Assembly: GCA_965214305.1 (NCBI GenBank)
Contig: OZ243949.1
Location: 62,001-126,000 of the forward strand
Length of the DNA: 64,000 nucleotides
From: Azophilus sp965214305
GTDB taxonomy: Bacteria; Pseudomonadota; Gammaproteobacteria; Pseudomonadales; Azotimanducaceae
Direction: 5' to 3'
The notes below the pieces were generated by a model. That model saw only the letters and a program-made list of their open reading frames with translations. It ran no database searches and was not told where the DNA came from. Positions 27,468 to 35,599 of this stretch are shown one piece after another (position 1 is the first letter of the stretch; the number at the start of each line of letters is the position of its first letter). Both the position numbers and the translations under genes were made by a program.

Positions 27468-28943
27468 TGTTAGCCCAAAGCAGTAATGTCCCCTTTGCGC
27501 AAAGTTAAAGTGTCCCCTTTTTCATCGGGGAGGGGCTGTCTTGTCGAGTGCGGAGGTGTTGTTGAGCATGCGGGAGTCGGATCGGGCGGGAGTGATTCGC
27601 GATGTGGTGGAGAAGCGCCTGTCGCAGCGCGAGGCGGCGTTGCGGCTGCGGTTGAGTGTGCGCCAGGTGAAGCGCCTGGCGGCGCGCTACCGGGAGCGGG
27701 GCGCGGCAGGGCTGGTGTCGGGGCGGCGGGGCAAGCGGTCGAACAACGCGATCGACCCGGCGGTGCGCTGTGCGGCGCTGGACCTGGTTCGCGGGCGCTA
27801 CCCGGATTTCGGTCCGACCCTCGCTTGCGAGAAGCTGGTGGAGGCGCACGGTTTCAAGCTGTCGGCGGAGACGCTGCGGGGCTGGATGATCGAAGACGGG
27901 CTGTGGCGGCCGAAGGCGCGTCGGGAGGCGCGCGCGCATCCGAGCCGGCCGCGCCGGGATTGCCTGGGCGATCTGGTGCAGATCGACGGTTCGCCGCACG
28001 ACTGGTTCGAGGACCGGGGGCCGCGGTGCGCGCTGATCGTGTACGTGGACGACGCGACGTCGCGGCTGCTGGCGATGGGGTTCTGGCCGGCGGAGACGAC
28101 CGAGGCCTACATGGAGACGACGCGGGCGCATCTGGCGGCCCACGGGCGTCCGGTGGCGTACTACTCGGACCGCCACAGCATATTCCGGGTGAGCCTGCGG
28201 GGCCGGGAGGGTGGGTTGACGCAGTTCGGCCGGGCGCTGGGGACGCTGGACATCGCGCCAATCCACGCCGGCAGTCCGCAGGCCAAGGGCCGGGTGGAGC
28301 GGGCCAACCGGACGCTGCAGGACCGGCTGGTGAAGGAGATGCGGCTGCGTGGCATCTGCGGCATCGAGGCGGGGAACGCCTACCTGCCGGCGTTCATGGC
28401 GGACTACAACCGGCGTTTCGGCGTGGCGGCGCGCAACCCGGCGGACGCGCACCGGGCGGTGTTGCACAACGACCGGGAGCTGGATCTGATCCTGTGCGAG
28501 CAGCACGAACGCAAGCTGGCGAAGAACCTGTCGATCAGCTTCGAGGGCGACACCTACCAGGTGACCGGGCAAGGCCGGGGCTACCGGCTGCGGGGTGCCG
28601 CGGTGACGGTGTGCAAGGGCTGGAACGGCGCGGTGGCTGTGCTGCGCGACGGCCGCGAGCTGCCGGTCGAGTTGCTTGCCGGGGGCGGGGATCCGCCGCC
28701 GGTTGAGGATGGGAAGAGCGTGCGGTCGCGGGTGGACAGGGTCAAGGCGCGGCAGCGGTCCCGGCCGGACTGGAAGCCGCCACCGGACCACCCCTGGCGA
28801 CGCTCTTTCAAGACCGGCGCGGGGGCGGCCGCCGGATAGCCGCGGCGCGGCCTTGCGCTCCGGTCGCTACGCTCCCTCCGCGCAAGGCCGAAGGGGACAT
28901 CTCTACTTTGGAGAAAAGGGGACATTTCTACTTTGCTTTGACA
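27468..28943 (+). mobile_element. insertion sequence of the ISNCY/IS1202-like type, 1,476 bp
   Basis: Left end TGTTAGCCCAAAGCAGTAAT and right end (read inward) TGTCAAAGCAAAGTAGAAAT are imperfect inverted repeats; both continue into ATGTCCCCTTT, and a second copy of the box lies just inside each end. The element is flanked by a 15-bp direct repeat TGCTTGTCGCCAATA (27453-27467 and 28944-28958). It carries one transposase gene. It is more GC-rich than the pilin it interrupts. Confidence 0.93.
27541..28839 (+). CDS. DDE transposase (ISNCY/IS1202-like)
   Basis: Transposase of the surrounding element, 432 residues. An N-terminal helix-turn-helix (about 28-60, SVRQVKRLAARYRERG) is followed by an rve-type catalytic core with Asp149 in QIDGSPHDWFE, Asp210 in YSDRHSIF and Glu253 in GRVERANRTLQDRLVKE, an intact DDE triad. 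The TTG start at 27541 follows a GGGGAGGGG Shine-Dalgarno; an ATG at 27568 is an alternative. Codons are strongly G/C-ending compared with the pil genes. It appears intact and could still be active. Confidence 0.92.
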   Translation: MSSAEVLLSMRESDRAGVIRDVVEKRLSQREAALRLRLSVRQVKRLAARYRERGAAGLVSGRRGKRSNNAIDPAVRCAALDLVRGRYPDFGPTLACEKLVEAHGFKLSAETLRGWMIEDGLWRPKARREARAHPSRPRRDCLGDLVQIDGSPHDWFEDRGPRCALIVYVDDATSRLLAMGFWPAETTEAYMETTRAHLAAHGRPVAYYSDRHSIFRVSLRGREGGLTQFGRALGTLDIAPIHAGSPQAKGRVERANRTLQDRLVKEMRLRGICGIEAGNAYLPAFMADYNRRFGVAARNPADAHRAVLHNDRELDLILCEQHERKLAKNLSISFEGDTYQVTGQGRGYRLRGAAVTVCKGWNGAVAVLRDGRELPVELLAGGGDPPPVEDGKSVRSRVDRVKARQRSRPDWKPPPDHPWRRSFKTGAGAAAG

Positions 28944-29210
28944 TGCTTGTCGCCAATATTGCCACCATGGAACTGTTCCAGGAGGATTACCGGCTGCACA
29001 CCGGCAACTATCTCAGGGTGGCGTCGAACAGTGCGCAAATTGGCGAGACGCTTGGTTGGCACCCGAAAGCGGACAACGGCACGACCTACAGCATATCGCC
29101 GGGCGATGGCGAGTCCTATCGGGTCACGGCAATCTCGCCAGAGGGATTTCGCGCTTGCGTGCGCTACCCTGAGAAGGTGCGCTGCTGAGGCGCGGGGAGT
29201 GGCTCAAGAG

Positions 29211-29381
29211 GCGCCTAGGAGCCTGGGCCACAGGAATTCACGGCTGCAAAGCCGCTGCCGCTCGCCCCTTTGAACGTTCGATTTCGTCAAATAGGGCTCG
29301 ATATTCTCCTCAATCGCCCGCCCAAAGGGACGGCGGCATCGAATTTTCGCTTTCGCGACTTCCTACGGCGCAGGCGCCTAG
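29211..29381. repeat. family B palindromic repeat, full-length copy with a different stem
   Basis: Ends GCGCCTAGGAGCCTGGGCC and GGCGCAGGCGCCTAG are inverted. The inner arms are CCCTTTGAACGTTCGATT and AATCGCCCGCCCAAAGGG. They differ from the copy at 16819-16986, yet still pair with each other. The centre and the segment TTTTCGCTTTCGCGACTTCC are shared. Confidence 0.85.
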
Positions 29382-29420
29382 ATGGAATTTTCTGGATATG
29401 CCGTGGTGTCATTGACTTTA

Positions 29421-29443
29421 GACGTCCAGACGTCCAGACGTCG
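29421..29443. repeat. three tandem copies of GACGTCCA
   Basis: The 8-bp unit GACGTCCA occurs in immediate tandem (the third copy ends in G instead of CA), each unit containing the palindrome GACGTC. It lies just upstream of the methyltransferase reading frame and just after a TTGACT (29412-29417). It may be an operator. No regulator gene is adjacent. Confidence 0.5.
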
Positions 29444-29449
29444 TAGTCT

Positions 29450-30085
29450 TTGTGTATAAAATCTGCTAGGAAACGGCCTCCGGGCCTTGTCCGGGACGCC
29501 ATTCTCAAGGTGCTTGAGAACTCCGCCGCACCGCTTAGCATCCTTGAGATCGAAGCCGGTGTTCGCAAGCAGATTGGCGAAACTCCAACATCTTCCATCA
29601 GGTCCTATCTCCGGCTCAATACCCCCGAACGATTCGTCCGCGAAAGTAGGGGCGTATATGGGGTCAGAACGCCGAAACTGAGCTTGCGACAACGATTCCT
29701 TGAAGTGGTGGAGGCACCCGATGAGCCGTTTTCGTTTCGAACCGCCAGGCTGTACCACAACGATTGCTTGACTTGGCTGGATATGGCCCGCCCAAATTCG
29801 ATTCACGCGATTGTGACTGATCCACCATATGGCCTGCATGAGTACACGGCGGAACAACAGACCAAGTTGCGGGCTGGCAAGGGTGGGGTCTGGCGAATTC
29901 CACCGTCCTTTGATGGTTACCGAAGATCGCCTCTTCCCCGATTTACGACCTTGAACGAGAGCCAGCTCGGAGAGATCGGAGATTTTTTCGTCGCATGGGG
30001 AAAGGCTGCGTATCGCGTACTGGTCCCGGGAGCGAACGAAAGTCGTCCGTTCGCAATTGGTAGGGAAGCTTGGGACTCGGGTTGA
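29450..30085 (+). pseudogene. truncated DNA methyltransferase with N-terminal winged-helix domain
   Basis: Residues about 13-70 resemble a HARE-type winged-helix domain seen in restriction-modification proteins (LSILEIEAGVRKQIGE). Residues about 98-195 start an N6-adenine or N4-cytosine methyltransferase, with LYHNDCLTWL and the catalytic DPPYGLHEY. After VLVPGA the homologous sequence stops and the frame ends 15 codons later, so the AdoMet-binding and target-recognition parts are gone. The start is uncertain (TTG at 29450). It sits between the pilin region and tRNA-Thr, a known integration hotspot. Not expected to be active. Confidence 0.75.
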
Positions 30086-30153
30086 AGAACCCCGGAATGA
30101 CCCTGTTTCACGTTATTGACATGAACTGGCTTTCGGCTCCGGTGCAAAGGCGC

Positions 30154-30159
30154 TATTCT
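30154..30159 (+). promoter_or_regulatory. possible tRNA-Thr -10 box
   Basis: TATTCT is followed by the GC-rich stretch GCGCGGCC, a discriminator typical of stable-RNA promoters, about 10 bp before the predicted start of transcription. A -35 match 17 bp upstream (TTTCGG) is weak. Confidence 0.35.
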
Positions 30160-30175
30160 GCGCGGCCTTGTCGAT

Positions 30176-30251
30176 GCCGGAATAGCTCAGTCGGTAGAGC
30201 GGCTGATTCGTAATCAGTAGGTCGGCGGTTCGAGTCCGCCTTCCGGCACCA
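30176..30251 (+). tRNA. tRNA-Thr (anticodon CGT)
   Basis: A full cloverleaf of 76 nt with encoded CCA: acceptor GCCGGAA pairs with TTCCGGC, D stem GCTC/GAGC, anticodon stem GCTGA/TCAGT around loop TTCGTAA, and T arm GGCGG-TTCGAGT-CCGCC. Anticodon CGT reads ACG threonine codons. The same tRNA lies between pilA and nadC in Pseudomonas, where it is a site of pilin-island exchange. Confidence 0.98.
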
Positions 30252-30335
30252 AGCAAATAGACGATGCGCCAAGCGATAGTCGAACGATACGGTGGACATG
30301 CGGGCCGTCTGTCGGGTCCTGTATCGGTTTGTATT

Positions 30336-30391
30336 GATTTGGATTTGGAGACTGCGCCAATTGCGGTGCCCCGCAGCCGAAAAATTCAAAC
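30336..30391. repeat. family F repeat, copy 1
   Basis: Read on the minus strand it begins GTTTGAATTTTTCGGCTGCG and continues with a palindromic GC segment. A related copy in the opposite orientation starts at 35393 upstream of fbiC. It lies 14 bp beyond the nadC stop codon. Confidence 0.45.
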
Positions 30392-30405
30392 GGCGACACT
30401 ACCGT

Positions 30406-31251
30406 TTAGTGAAAACGCATTGACAAGTCGAGTGGCCGCACCGTCTTGGTGAGGTCGCCGACCGAAATGAAATCCACGCCGGTTCGCGCCACCCGGGCGA
30501 GCGTGGATTCGTCAATGCCCCCGGAGGCTTCCAGCTTGGCTCTTCCAGCGGTTCGGCGCGTCGCTGCCCGCAACTGCTCAAGGCTGAAATTGTCGAGTAG
30601 CACTTGATCGGCACCCGCATCGAGAGCCTCGTCGAGTTCCTTGAGCGTTTCCACCTCCACTACCACCATCAGGCTGGCATTGAGTGCCCGTGCTCGGGAA
30701 ACCGCGGTGCTGATTGAACCGGCGGCGGCGATGTGGTTCTCCTTGATGAGGTAGGCATCGAACAGACCCATGCGGTGGTTCTCACCACCACCACAGCGCA
30801 CCGCGTACTTTTGGGCGACGCGCAGGCCGGGGATGGTCTTGCGTGTGTCGAGCAATTTGGCGCCGCCGCCCGCGATCAGTTCGGTGTAATGGCGCGCCCG
30901 CGTTGCGACCCCTGAGAGTAATTGCGCGAAATTGAGCAGGGTGCGCTCCGCCGTCAGCAGGCCGCGGGCGGGGCCCGCCAATTCCAGAATCGGCTGGTCC
31001 GGAACAATGCGGTCCCCGTCGGCGACCCGAAAGCTTAAGACAATGCGCGGGTCAACCTGACGGCAGGTCTCCGCTACCCAGGGTTGGCCGCAAAAGACGC
31101 CGCTGTCTCGCGTGATTACCCGAGCTTTCGCCCGTGCATCGGCCGGTATCAGAAGGGCGGTGATATCGCCTGCACCCACATCCTCGGCCAAGGCGGTGGC
31201 CACCTGTGCGTACACGGCGGTTTGCAATGGTTCGTTGCTGTGCATAATCAC
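30406..31251 (-). CDS. nadC: Quinolinate phosphoribosyltransferase (nicotinate-nucleotide pyrophosphorylase) NadC
   Basis: Converts quinolinate and PRPP to nicotinate mononucleotide in de novo NAD synthesis. 281 residues. Conserved motifs: AEDVGAGDIT (22-31), ERTLLNFAQLLSGVAT, LLDTRKTIPGLR near 147, KYAVRCGGGENHRMGL, then the TIM-barrel strands VVVEVET, VLLDNFS and LEASGGI. The start may be the second ATG three codons in. It is adjacent to tRNA-Thr and divergent from ampD, as in Pseudomonas. Confidence 0.97.
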   Translation of the reverse strand: MIMHSNEPLQTAVYAQVATALAEDVGAGDITALLIPADARAKARVITRDSGVFCGQPWVAETCRQVDPRIVLSFRVADGDRIVPDQPILELAGPARGLLTAERTLLNFAQLLSGVATRARHYTELIAGGGAKLLDTRKTIPGLRVAQKYAVRCGGGENHRMGLFDAYLIKENHIAAAGSISTAVSRARALNASLMVVVEVETLKELDEALDAGADQVLLDNFSLEQLRAATRRTAGRAKLEASGGIDESTLARVARTGVDFISVGDLTKTVRPLDLSMRFH

Positions 31252-31392
31252 GAAGCATTCCGGCGGGGCACCGCCACAGCTCGATAAGGCAAAGGCATAT
31301 GCGGGTCATCTTTAACTTGGATGCGGCGGCGGCCAGCTTACCATCCGCTGGCGCCTCGCCAAGCATGCTCCGGCAAGCATAGGTCCGCAAAG

Positions 31393-31935
31393 GTGCGAAT
31401 CGATGCAAAACACTGGCTCATTGAGGCGCGTCGGCTGCCGTCGCCGCACTCGGACGATCGGTCCGCGGGCAGTGCGCCGAGTTTGATCGTGCTACACGGC
31501 ATTTCGTTACCGCCGGGCGAGTTCGGTACCGGCCGGGTTGACCAGCTGTTCACGGCCACACTGCCGAATACGGTTGCCCAGCAACTCGGCCTCGTCGGGA
31601 CCCGTGTATCCAGCCATGTTTTGATTGCCCGCGACGGCGGCTGCACACAATACGTCGCCTTCGATAAACGAGCCTGGCATGCCGGCCTGTCTTGTTGGCA
31701 AGGCAGGCCGCATTGCAACGATTACGCCATCGGCATCGAACTCGAAGGCACCGACTCGCAACCCTACGACGCGGCTCAGTACGCTATTTTGGCCGAGCTC
31801 GTCAAAACCCTTTTGCACACCTACCCCGCCCTATCCCCGGATGCGATTGTTGGACACAACGAGGTAGCCCCGGGCCGCAAGACCGACCCCGGCCCCATTT
31901 TCGACTGGTACCGCCTGCTGCGAGCCCTTTACTAA
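31393..31935 (+). CDS. ampD: 1,6-anhydro-N-acetylmuramoyl-L-alanine amidase AmpD
   Basis: Cytoplasmic zinc amidase that removes the stem peptide from recycled anhydro-muropeptides and thereby keeps AmpR-type regulators quiet. From the GTG at 31393 it has 180 residues. The zinc ligands His35 (VLHGIS), His155 (VGHNEVAPGRK) and Asp165 (TDPGP) align one position off E. coli His34, His154 and Asp164, which supports this start over an ATG at 31321. It works with the AmpG-like permease encoded at 56949. Confidence 0.94.
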   Translation: MRIDAKHWLIEARRLPSPHSDDRSAGSAPSLIVLHGISLPPGEFGTGRVDQLFTATLPNTVAQQLGLVGTRVSSHVLIARDGGCTQYVAFDKRAWHAGLSCWQGRPHCNDYAIGIELEGTDSQPYDAAQYAILAELVKTLLHTYPALSPDAIVGHNEVAPGRKTDPGPIFDWYRLLRALY

Positions 31936-31981
31936 CCCCGATATCTCACCAAGGGTCTCGCCGATGGTCGCGCCCGATTCT

Positions 31982-32108
31982 TGGGAAAGCGCGGGCCTGC
32001 GGGGCTTCCCTTGGAGCGCGTTCAGCTTGCTCCGTGCCCTCTCTTGCAAGGAATGACGCTGGTGCCCAGCGCTCCAAGGGAAGCCCCACAGGCCCGCTCG
32101 CTGCCGAG
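31982..32108. repeat. family A hairpin repeat, full copy 1
   Basis: A 29-nt arm (31991-32019) pairs with 32069-32097, with one G:U if RNA, around a 49-nt loop that begins GTTCAGCTTGCTCCGT and ends GGTGCCCA. The borders are GGGAAAG and CTCGCTGCCGAGCA. It is preceded at 31936 by CGATATCTCACCAAGG, a family E motif. Together with the next entry it fills the 394-bp gap between ampD and the NTF2-like gene; no gene is seen there. Confidence 0.85.
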
Positions 32109-32180
32109 CAGTAACTCTTGTGCTCGCCATGCATGCAAGCGCCTCCCACATCAATGCATGGGCCACCAGACCGGATTCAC

Positions 32181-32306
32181 GGGAAAGATTGTGCCTGCGG
32201 CACGCCCCCTGGGGGCGCGTTCAGCTTGCTCCGTAACCTCTCGCGTAGCAGGAAGATGGTGCCCAGCGCCCCAAGGGGCGTGCCGCAGGCACAATCGCTA
32301 CCGACT
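32181..32306. repeat. family A hairpin repeat, full copy 2 with exchanged stem
   Basis: The arm at 32187-32218 pairs almost perfectly with 32266-32296 around a 47-nt loop nearly identical to that of copy 1. The arm sequence (ATTGTGCCTGCGGCACG...) is quite different from copy 1, but the borders GGGAAAG and CGCTACCGA are shared. The hairpin could also act as a bidirectional terminator between ampD and the convergent NTF2-like gene. Confidence 0.85.
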
Positions 32307-32329
32307 AGTCCGCTCCCGGGGCAGCGCCG

Positions 32330-32782
32330 TTAAAACCGGCGGGGCTCATGCACCGCGCGCTTCGGCCACAGGAAATCAATGCGGGTGCGGTGGATTAACC
32401 AGCGCCCCGCTACCTTTCGATACAGATCGTCGTAGATGCCGAACAGAATGAGCGGGTTTTCCACGCCTTCCTTGGTGCGCAAATCGATGAGATACCAGCG
32501 TCCGTGGGCGGTATTTTCGTCAATCAGGCGAATGAGTGGGTTGGTGGTCGCGTGCAGCACGCTGTAGGGCTCGCCCTCACCCTGCGACCACTGGTTGAAA
32601 TTTGCCCGAATCGTCTCTTTGCCCACCCAGTCGCCGCCGTAGTCCGGGCCGAATTCGCAAACGGCATCGTCGGTGAACAAATCCGCCAGGGCGCTGACAT
32701 CCTGGCCATCAAAATAGTGGGAGTACTGGATGCGCAGTTGTTTGATGGCCTCGATTTCGGCGAGTTTTTCCAGAGCGTTCAT
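32330..32782 (-). CDS. NTF2-like / SnoaL-family protein at the end of the F420 operon
   Basis: A 150-residue cone-shaped NTF2-like fold protein. The pattern is typical of the SnoaL_4 group: an N-terminal helix pair (EIEAIKQLRIQYSHYFD), then LADLFTDDAVCEFG, then four strands ending RWLIHRTRIDFLW. Members bind small hydrophobic molecules and include dehydratases, hydroxylases and isomerases. Catalytic residues cannot be assigned. It begins 33 bp after fbiC on the same strand, so it is probably co-transcribed and may act on an F420-linked substrate (inference). Confidence 0.8.
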   Translation of the reverse strand: MNALEKLAEIEAIKQLRIQYSHYFDGQDVSALADLFTDDAVCEFGPDYGGDWVGKETIRANFNQWSQGEGEPYSVLHATTNPLIRLIDENTAHGRWYLIDLRTKEGVENPLILFGIYDDLYRKVAGRWLIHRTRIDFLWPKRAVHEPRRF

Positions 32783-32815
32783 GGTTTCGTTCTCCTTGGG
32801 TTGCGGCGGTTGCTC

Positions 32816-35287
32816 TTAGTTGATTGCTGCGGTTCCCACCAGCCCCGGCCGCACCAGGGATGCGTTGCGTTTGCGTTCGTACTTGTGCGCCGGGGTGTTG
32901 ATGATGTCCGTCAAGGTGCTGGCGGCGAGCCCGGCGGCGACGCGCTCCGGGCTCGCGTCCGCATAGGCGGTGGTGCGTTGTCGCGGCCGGCGTCCGATGG
33001 CTTCGATCATCGCCGCCATCTGTTGCGGCGAGGTTTCCTGACCGTGGCTGGTACCGGCGGCGCGGCTGATGCTTTCGTTCATAAGGGTGCCGCCCAAATC
33101 GTTACAGCCGGCATTCAGGCAGGCTGCCAGGCCCGCGTGGCCCATCTTCACCCAACTCGCCTGGATGTTAATGATGTGCGGATGCAGGGCAAGGCGGGCC
33201 ACGGCATGCATCAACACCGCTTCCCGAAAAGTTGGCCCCTTGCGGGCGCGGCCCTTGAGATACATCGGTGCTTCCATGTGGACGAAGGGCAGCGGCACAA
33301 ACTCGGTAAACCCGCCGGTACGCTTTTGCAGATTGCGGATGCGCAGCAAATGGTGCGCCCAATGCTCCGGGCGTTCAACGTGGCCGTACATGATGGTTGC
33401 CGTGGTCTTGAAGCCGACGGCATGGGCCGCTTCCATCACCTCAAGCCATTGGTTCGTGTTGATCTTGTCGGCGCAAATAATCTGCCGTACCTCGTCGTCG
33501 AGAATCTCTGCGGCGGTTCCGGGTAGTGTGCCGAGCCCCGCCTCGCGCAAACGTTCGAGATAGGTTTGCAAGTCCATGCCGAGCGTCGCCGCCCCCTGCC
33601 AAACCTCCAGCGGTGAGAAGGCGTGTATGTGTATGTCGGGCACCGCCGCCTTCACGGCCTTGAGGATTTCGATATAGGTATTGCCCGTGTATTCGGGATG
33701 GATACCGCCCTGCATACACACCTCGGTGCCGCCCCGTGCCCAGGCTTCCGTGGTGCGCCGCTGAATTTCCTCATGGGAAAGATCGTAGGGCCGTCCGCGC
33801 AGGTTCTCCGACAATTTGCCTTTGGAGAAAGCACAGAACTGGCACTTGAAGTAGCAGATATTGGTGTAGTTGATGTTCCGGTTGACGACGAAACTCACGG
33901 TGTCGCCGTTGATTGATGCGCGCAAACCGTCGGCGGCTTGGGTGACCGCCGCGAAGTCCTCGTCGCGGGCTTGGAACAGACGCACCACTTCGCCCTCGGT
34001 GAGGTCTTTGCCGGCGACGGCTTTGTCGAGAATGGCTTGGACGTCCGCGGATACGTTCGTTGCGGGTCTGTGGATGGCTTGAATTTCGGACTGCGGCGGT
34101 TCGCTTTGTGTACCCGGCGACCAGGTGTCGGCGCGTGCTAAGCCATCGGCGTCGATCTGGTCTAACAGGCGTTGGTGCAATTCCGGTGCCACCCAGATAG
34201 CCAGATCTTGAGCGTAGGGGGGGTAGAGGGTCAGGCGTTCATGCAGGAATTTGCCGGCCCGCGCCGTCTCTTGGGTCAATTCGTCCAAATGCGGCCAAGG
34301 GGCTTCGGGATTGACGAAATCCGGGGTCAGCGGCGATACCCCGCCCCAGTCGCTGATACCGGCATTGACGATTTGCGGCAACAGGCCGGGGCTCAAATTC
34401 GGCGGGGCCTGCACGCTCATTGCCGGGCCGAAGATGAGGCGGGCGATGGCGATGGTCCAGAGCAGTTCCTCAAGGTCCGGCTCCGGTGCCCGAGCCATTT
34501 TGGTTTCCGGCTTGGCCCGAAAGTTCTGCACGATGATCTCTTGAACATGCCCGTACTTGGCTTGGATGCCGCGGATTGCGAGCAGGGATTCGATGCGTTC
34601 GCGCCGGGTTTCGCCGATGCCGATCAAAATGCCGGTGGTGAAGGGGATCTTGGCTTTACCCGCTTCGGCCAGCGTTTGCAGGCGCACGGCGGGCACCTTG
34701 TCCGGGGAGCCATAGTGCGGCATGCCCTTGCCGCAAAGGCGCTCGGAGACGGACTCCAGCATGATGCCCATGGACGGCGAGACGGGCCGCAGGCGCCGCA
34801 GTTCCTCCGGCGTCATGGTGCCGGGGTTGAGGTGCGGCAACAGCCCGGTCTCGTGTAAAACGATTTCGGCGACATGGTGGAGATAGTCGAGGGTCGAATC
34901 GAAACCGAGGGCTTCGAGGCCCGCACGCGCCGCCTTGTAACGCAGCTCCGGTTTCTCGCCCAGCGTGAACAGTGCCTCTCGGCAACCGCGGGCGGCGCCG
35001 TGGCGGGCGACCTTGAGAACCTCGTCCACGCTCATGTAGGGCGCTTTCAGTTTGCGCGGTACCTGCGCGAAGGTGCAGTAATGGCAAACGTCGCGGCACA
35101 GGTGGGTGAGGGGAATAAACACCTTGCGCGAATAGGTGACGACGTTGCGGAAACCCGTATCCCGCCAGTTTGCGGCGATGGTGGCGAGCTTGGCCGTTTC
35201 TCGGCAGTCCGCGAGGCGCAACGCCTCCGCGTCGGTCAGCGCCTCGCCGTTGCTGGCTTTGGTGAGGATGTCGTTGTGCGTGCTCAA
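32816..35287 (-). CDS. fbiC: FO synthase, fused CofG-CofH (FbiC)
   Basis: Makes the deazaflavin FO, the chromophore of coenzyme F420, from 5-amino-6-ribitylaminouracil and tyrosine using two radical-SAM modules. 823 residues. The CofG half has Cys64-x3-Cys68-x2-Cys71 (CRDVCHYC) and ILIGIGETRRER near 220. The CofH half has Cys478-x3-Cys482-x2-Cys485 (CYFKCQFC) and QGGIHPEYTG near 515. The linker is residues about 385-425. The fused form is typical of actinobacteria and of bacteria that acquired F420 genes from them. Start TTG at 35287 with GGGAAG upstream. Both clusters are intact. Confidence 0.96.
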   Translation of the reverse strand: MSTHNDILTKASNGEALTDAEALRLADCRETAKLATIAANWRDTGFRNVVTYSRKVFIPLTHLCRDVCHYCTFAQVPRKLKAPYMSVDEVLKVARHGAARGCREALFTLGEKPELRYKAARAGLEALGFDSTLDYLHHVAEIVLHETGLLPHLNPGTMTPEELRRLRPVSPSMGIMLESVSERLCGKGMPHYGSPDKVPAVRLQTLAEAGKAKIPFTTGILIGIGETRRERIESLLAIRGIQAKYGHVQEIIVQNFRAKPETKMARAPEPDLEELLWTIAIARLIFGPAMSVQAPPNLSPGLLPQIVNAGISDWGGVSPLTPDFVNPEAPWPHLDELTQETARAGKFLHERLTLYPPYAQDLAIWVAPELHQRLLDQIDADGLARADTWSPGTQSEPPQSEIQAIHRPATNVSADVQAILDKAVAGKDLTEGEVVRLFQARDEDFAAVTQAADGLRASINGDTVSFVVNRNINYTNICYFKCQFCAFSKGKLSENLRGRPYDLSHEEIQRRTTEAWARGGTEVCMQGGIHPEYTGNTYIEILKAVKAAVPDIHIHAFSPLEVWQGAATLGMDLQTYLERLREAGLGTLPGTAAEILDDEVRQIICADKINTNQWLEVMEAAHAVGFKTTATIMYGHVERPEHWAHHLLRIRNLQKRTGGFTEFVPLPFVHMEAPMYLKGRARKGPTFREAVLMHAVARLALHPHIINIQASWVKMGHAGLAACLNAGCNDLGGTLMNESISRAAGTSHGQETSPQQMAAMIEAIGRRPRQRTTAYADASPERVAAGLAASTLTDIINTPAHKYERKRNASLVRPGLVGTAAIN

Positions 35288-35599
35288 GATGCTTCCCTGT
35301 GTTAACGGGTGCTACCCGGACCAAAGAGACCGCCGCCGATGGTTTGAGGATTGACTTCTTTGTCAACCGCATCCGCGAACAGATAGTGTATCAGTTTGAA
35401 TTTTTCGGCCGCGGGACGCCACGGTTGGGGCCGCGCCCAAACCCGAGGCAATTCGAACTGATGCACCACCCGCGAACAAGGTGTTCGGCCGTCGTGCTGA
35501 TTGCTGTGCCGGCCCGGGGCTCAATTAATGCATTATCAACGGACTGAGGGCATTCGGCTAGCCCGGATAGCTGACCAGGCCGCCGGTGGGATGGATGGT
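35288..35599. other. 312-bp gap between cofC and fbiC with repeat fragments
   Basis: No gene is seen. It holds a family F copy (35393-35455, GTTTGAATTTTTCGGCCGCG), a family E motif (35562-35580, CTAGCCCGGATAGCTGACCA) and a family B end (35597-35615, CTAGGAGCCTCTGCCC) that supplies the cofC stop codon. A promoter for fbiC may lie here, but none stands out. Confidence 0.6.

Larger units (their letters stand above)
27308..29188 (+). pseudogene. second type IV pilin-like gene, split by an insertion sequence
   Basis: The 5' part (27308-27467) encodes a prepilin signal, AG^FTLLELMVTVAIIALVVAV, with cleavage after Gly14. The 3' part resumes at 28959. Removing the insertion sequence and one copy of the 15-bp duplication restores a single open frame of 129 codons, including EDYRLHTGNYL, a helix-end motif common in minor pilins. 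The insertion is therefore recent enough that both halves are still open. It would be co-transcribed with the upstream pilin 44 bp away. Broken as it stands. Confidence 0.9.

Noticed and set aside
27505..28791. 428-codon minus-strand frame opposite the transposase
   Set aside because: It is antisense to a transposase with an intact DDE triad, and its Arg/Gln/Pro-rich translation is typical of a shadow in GC-rich DNA.
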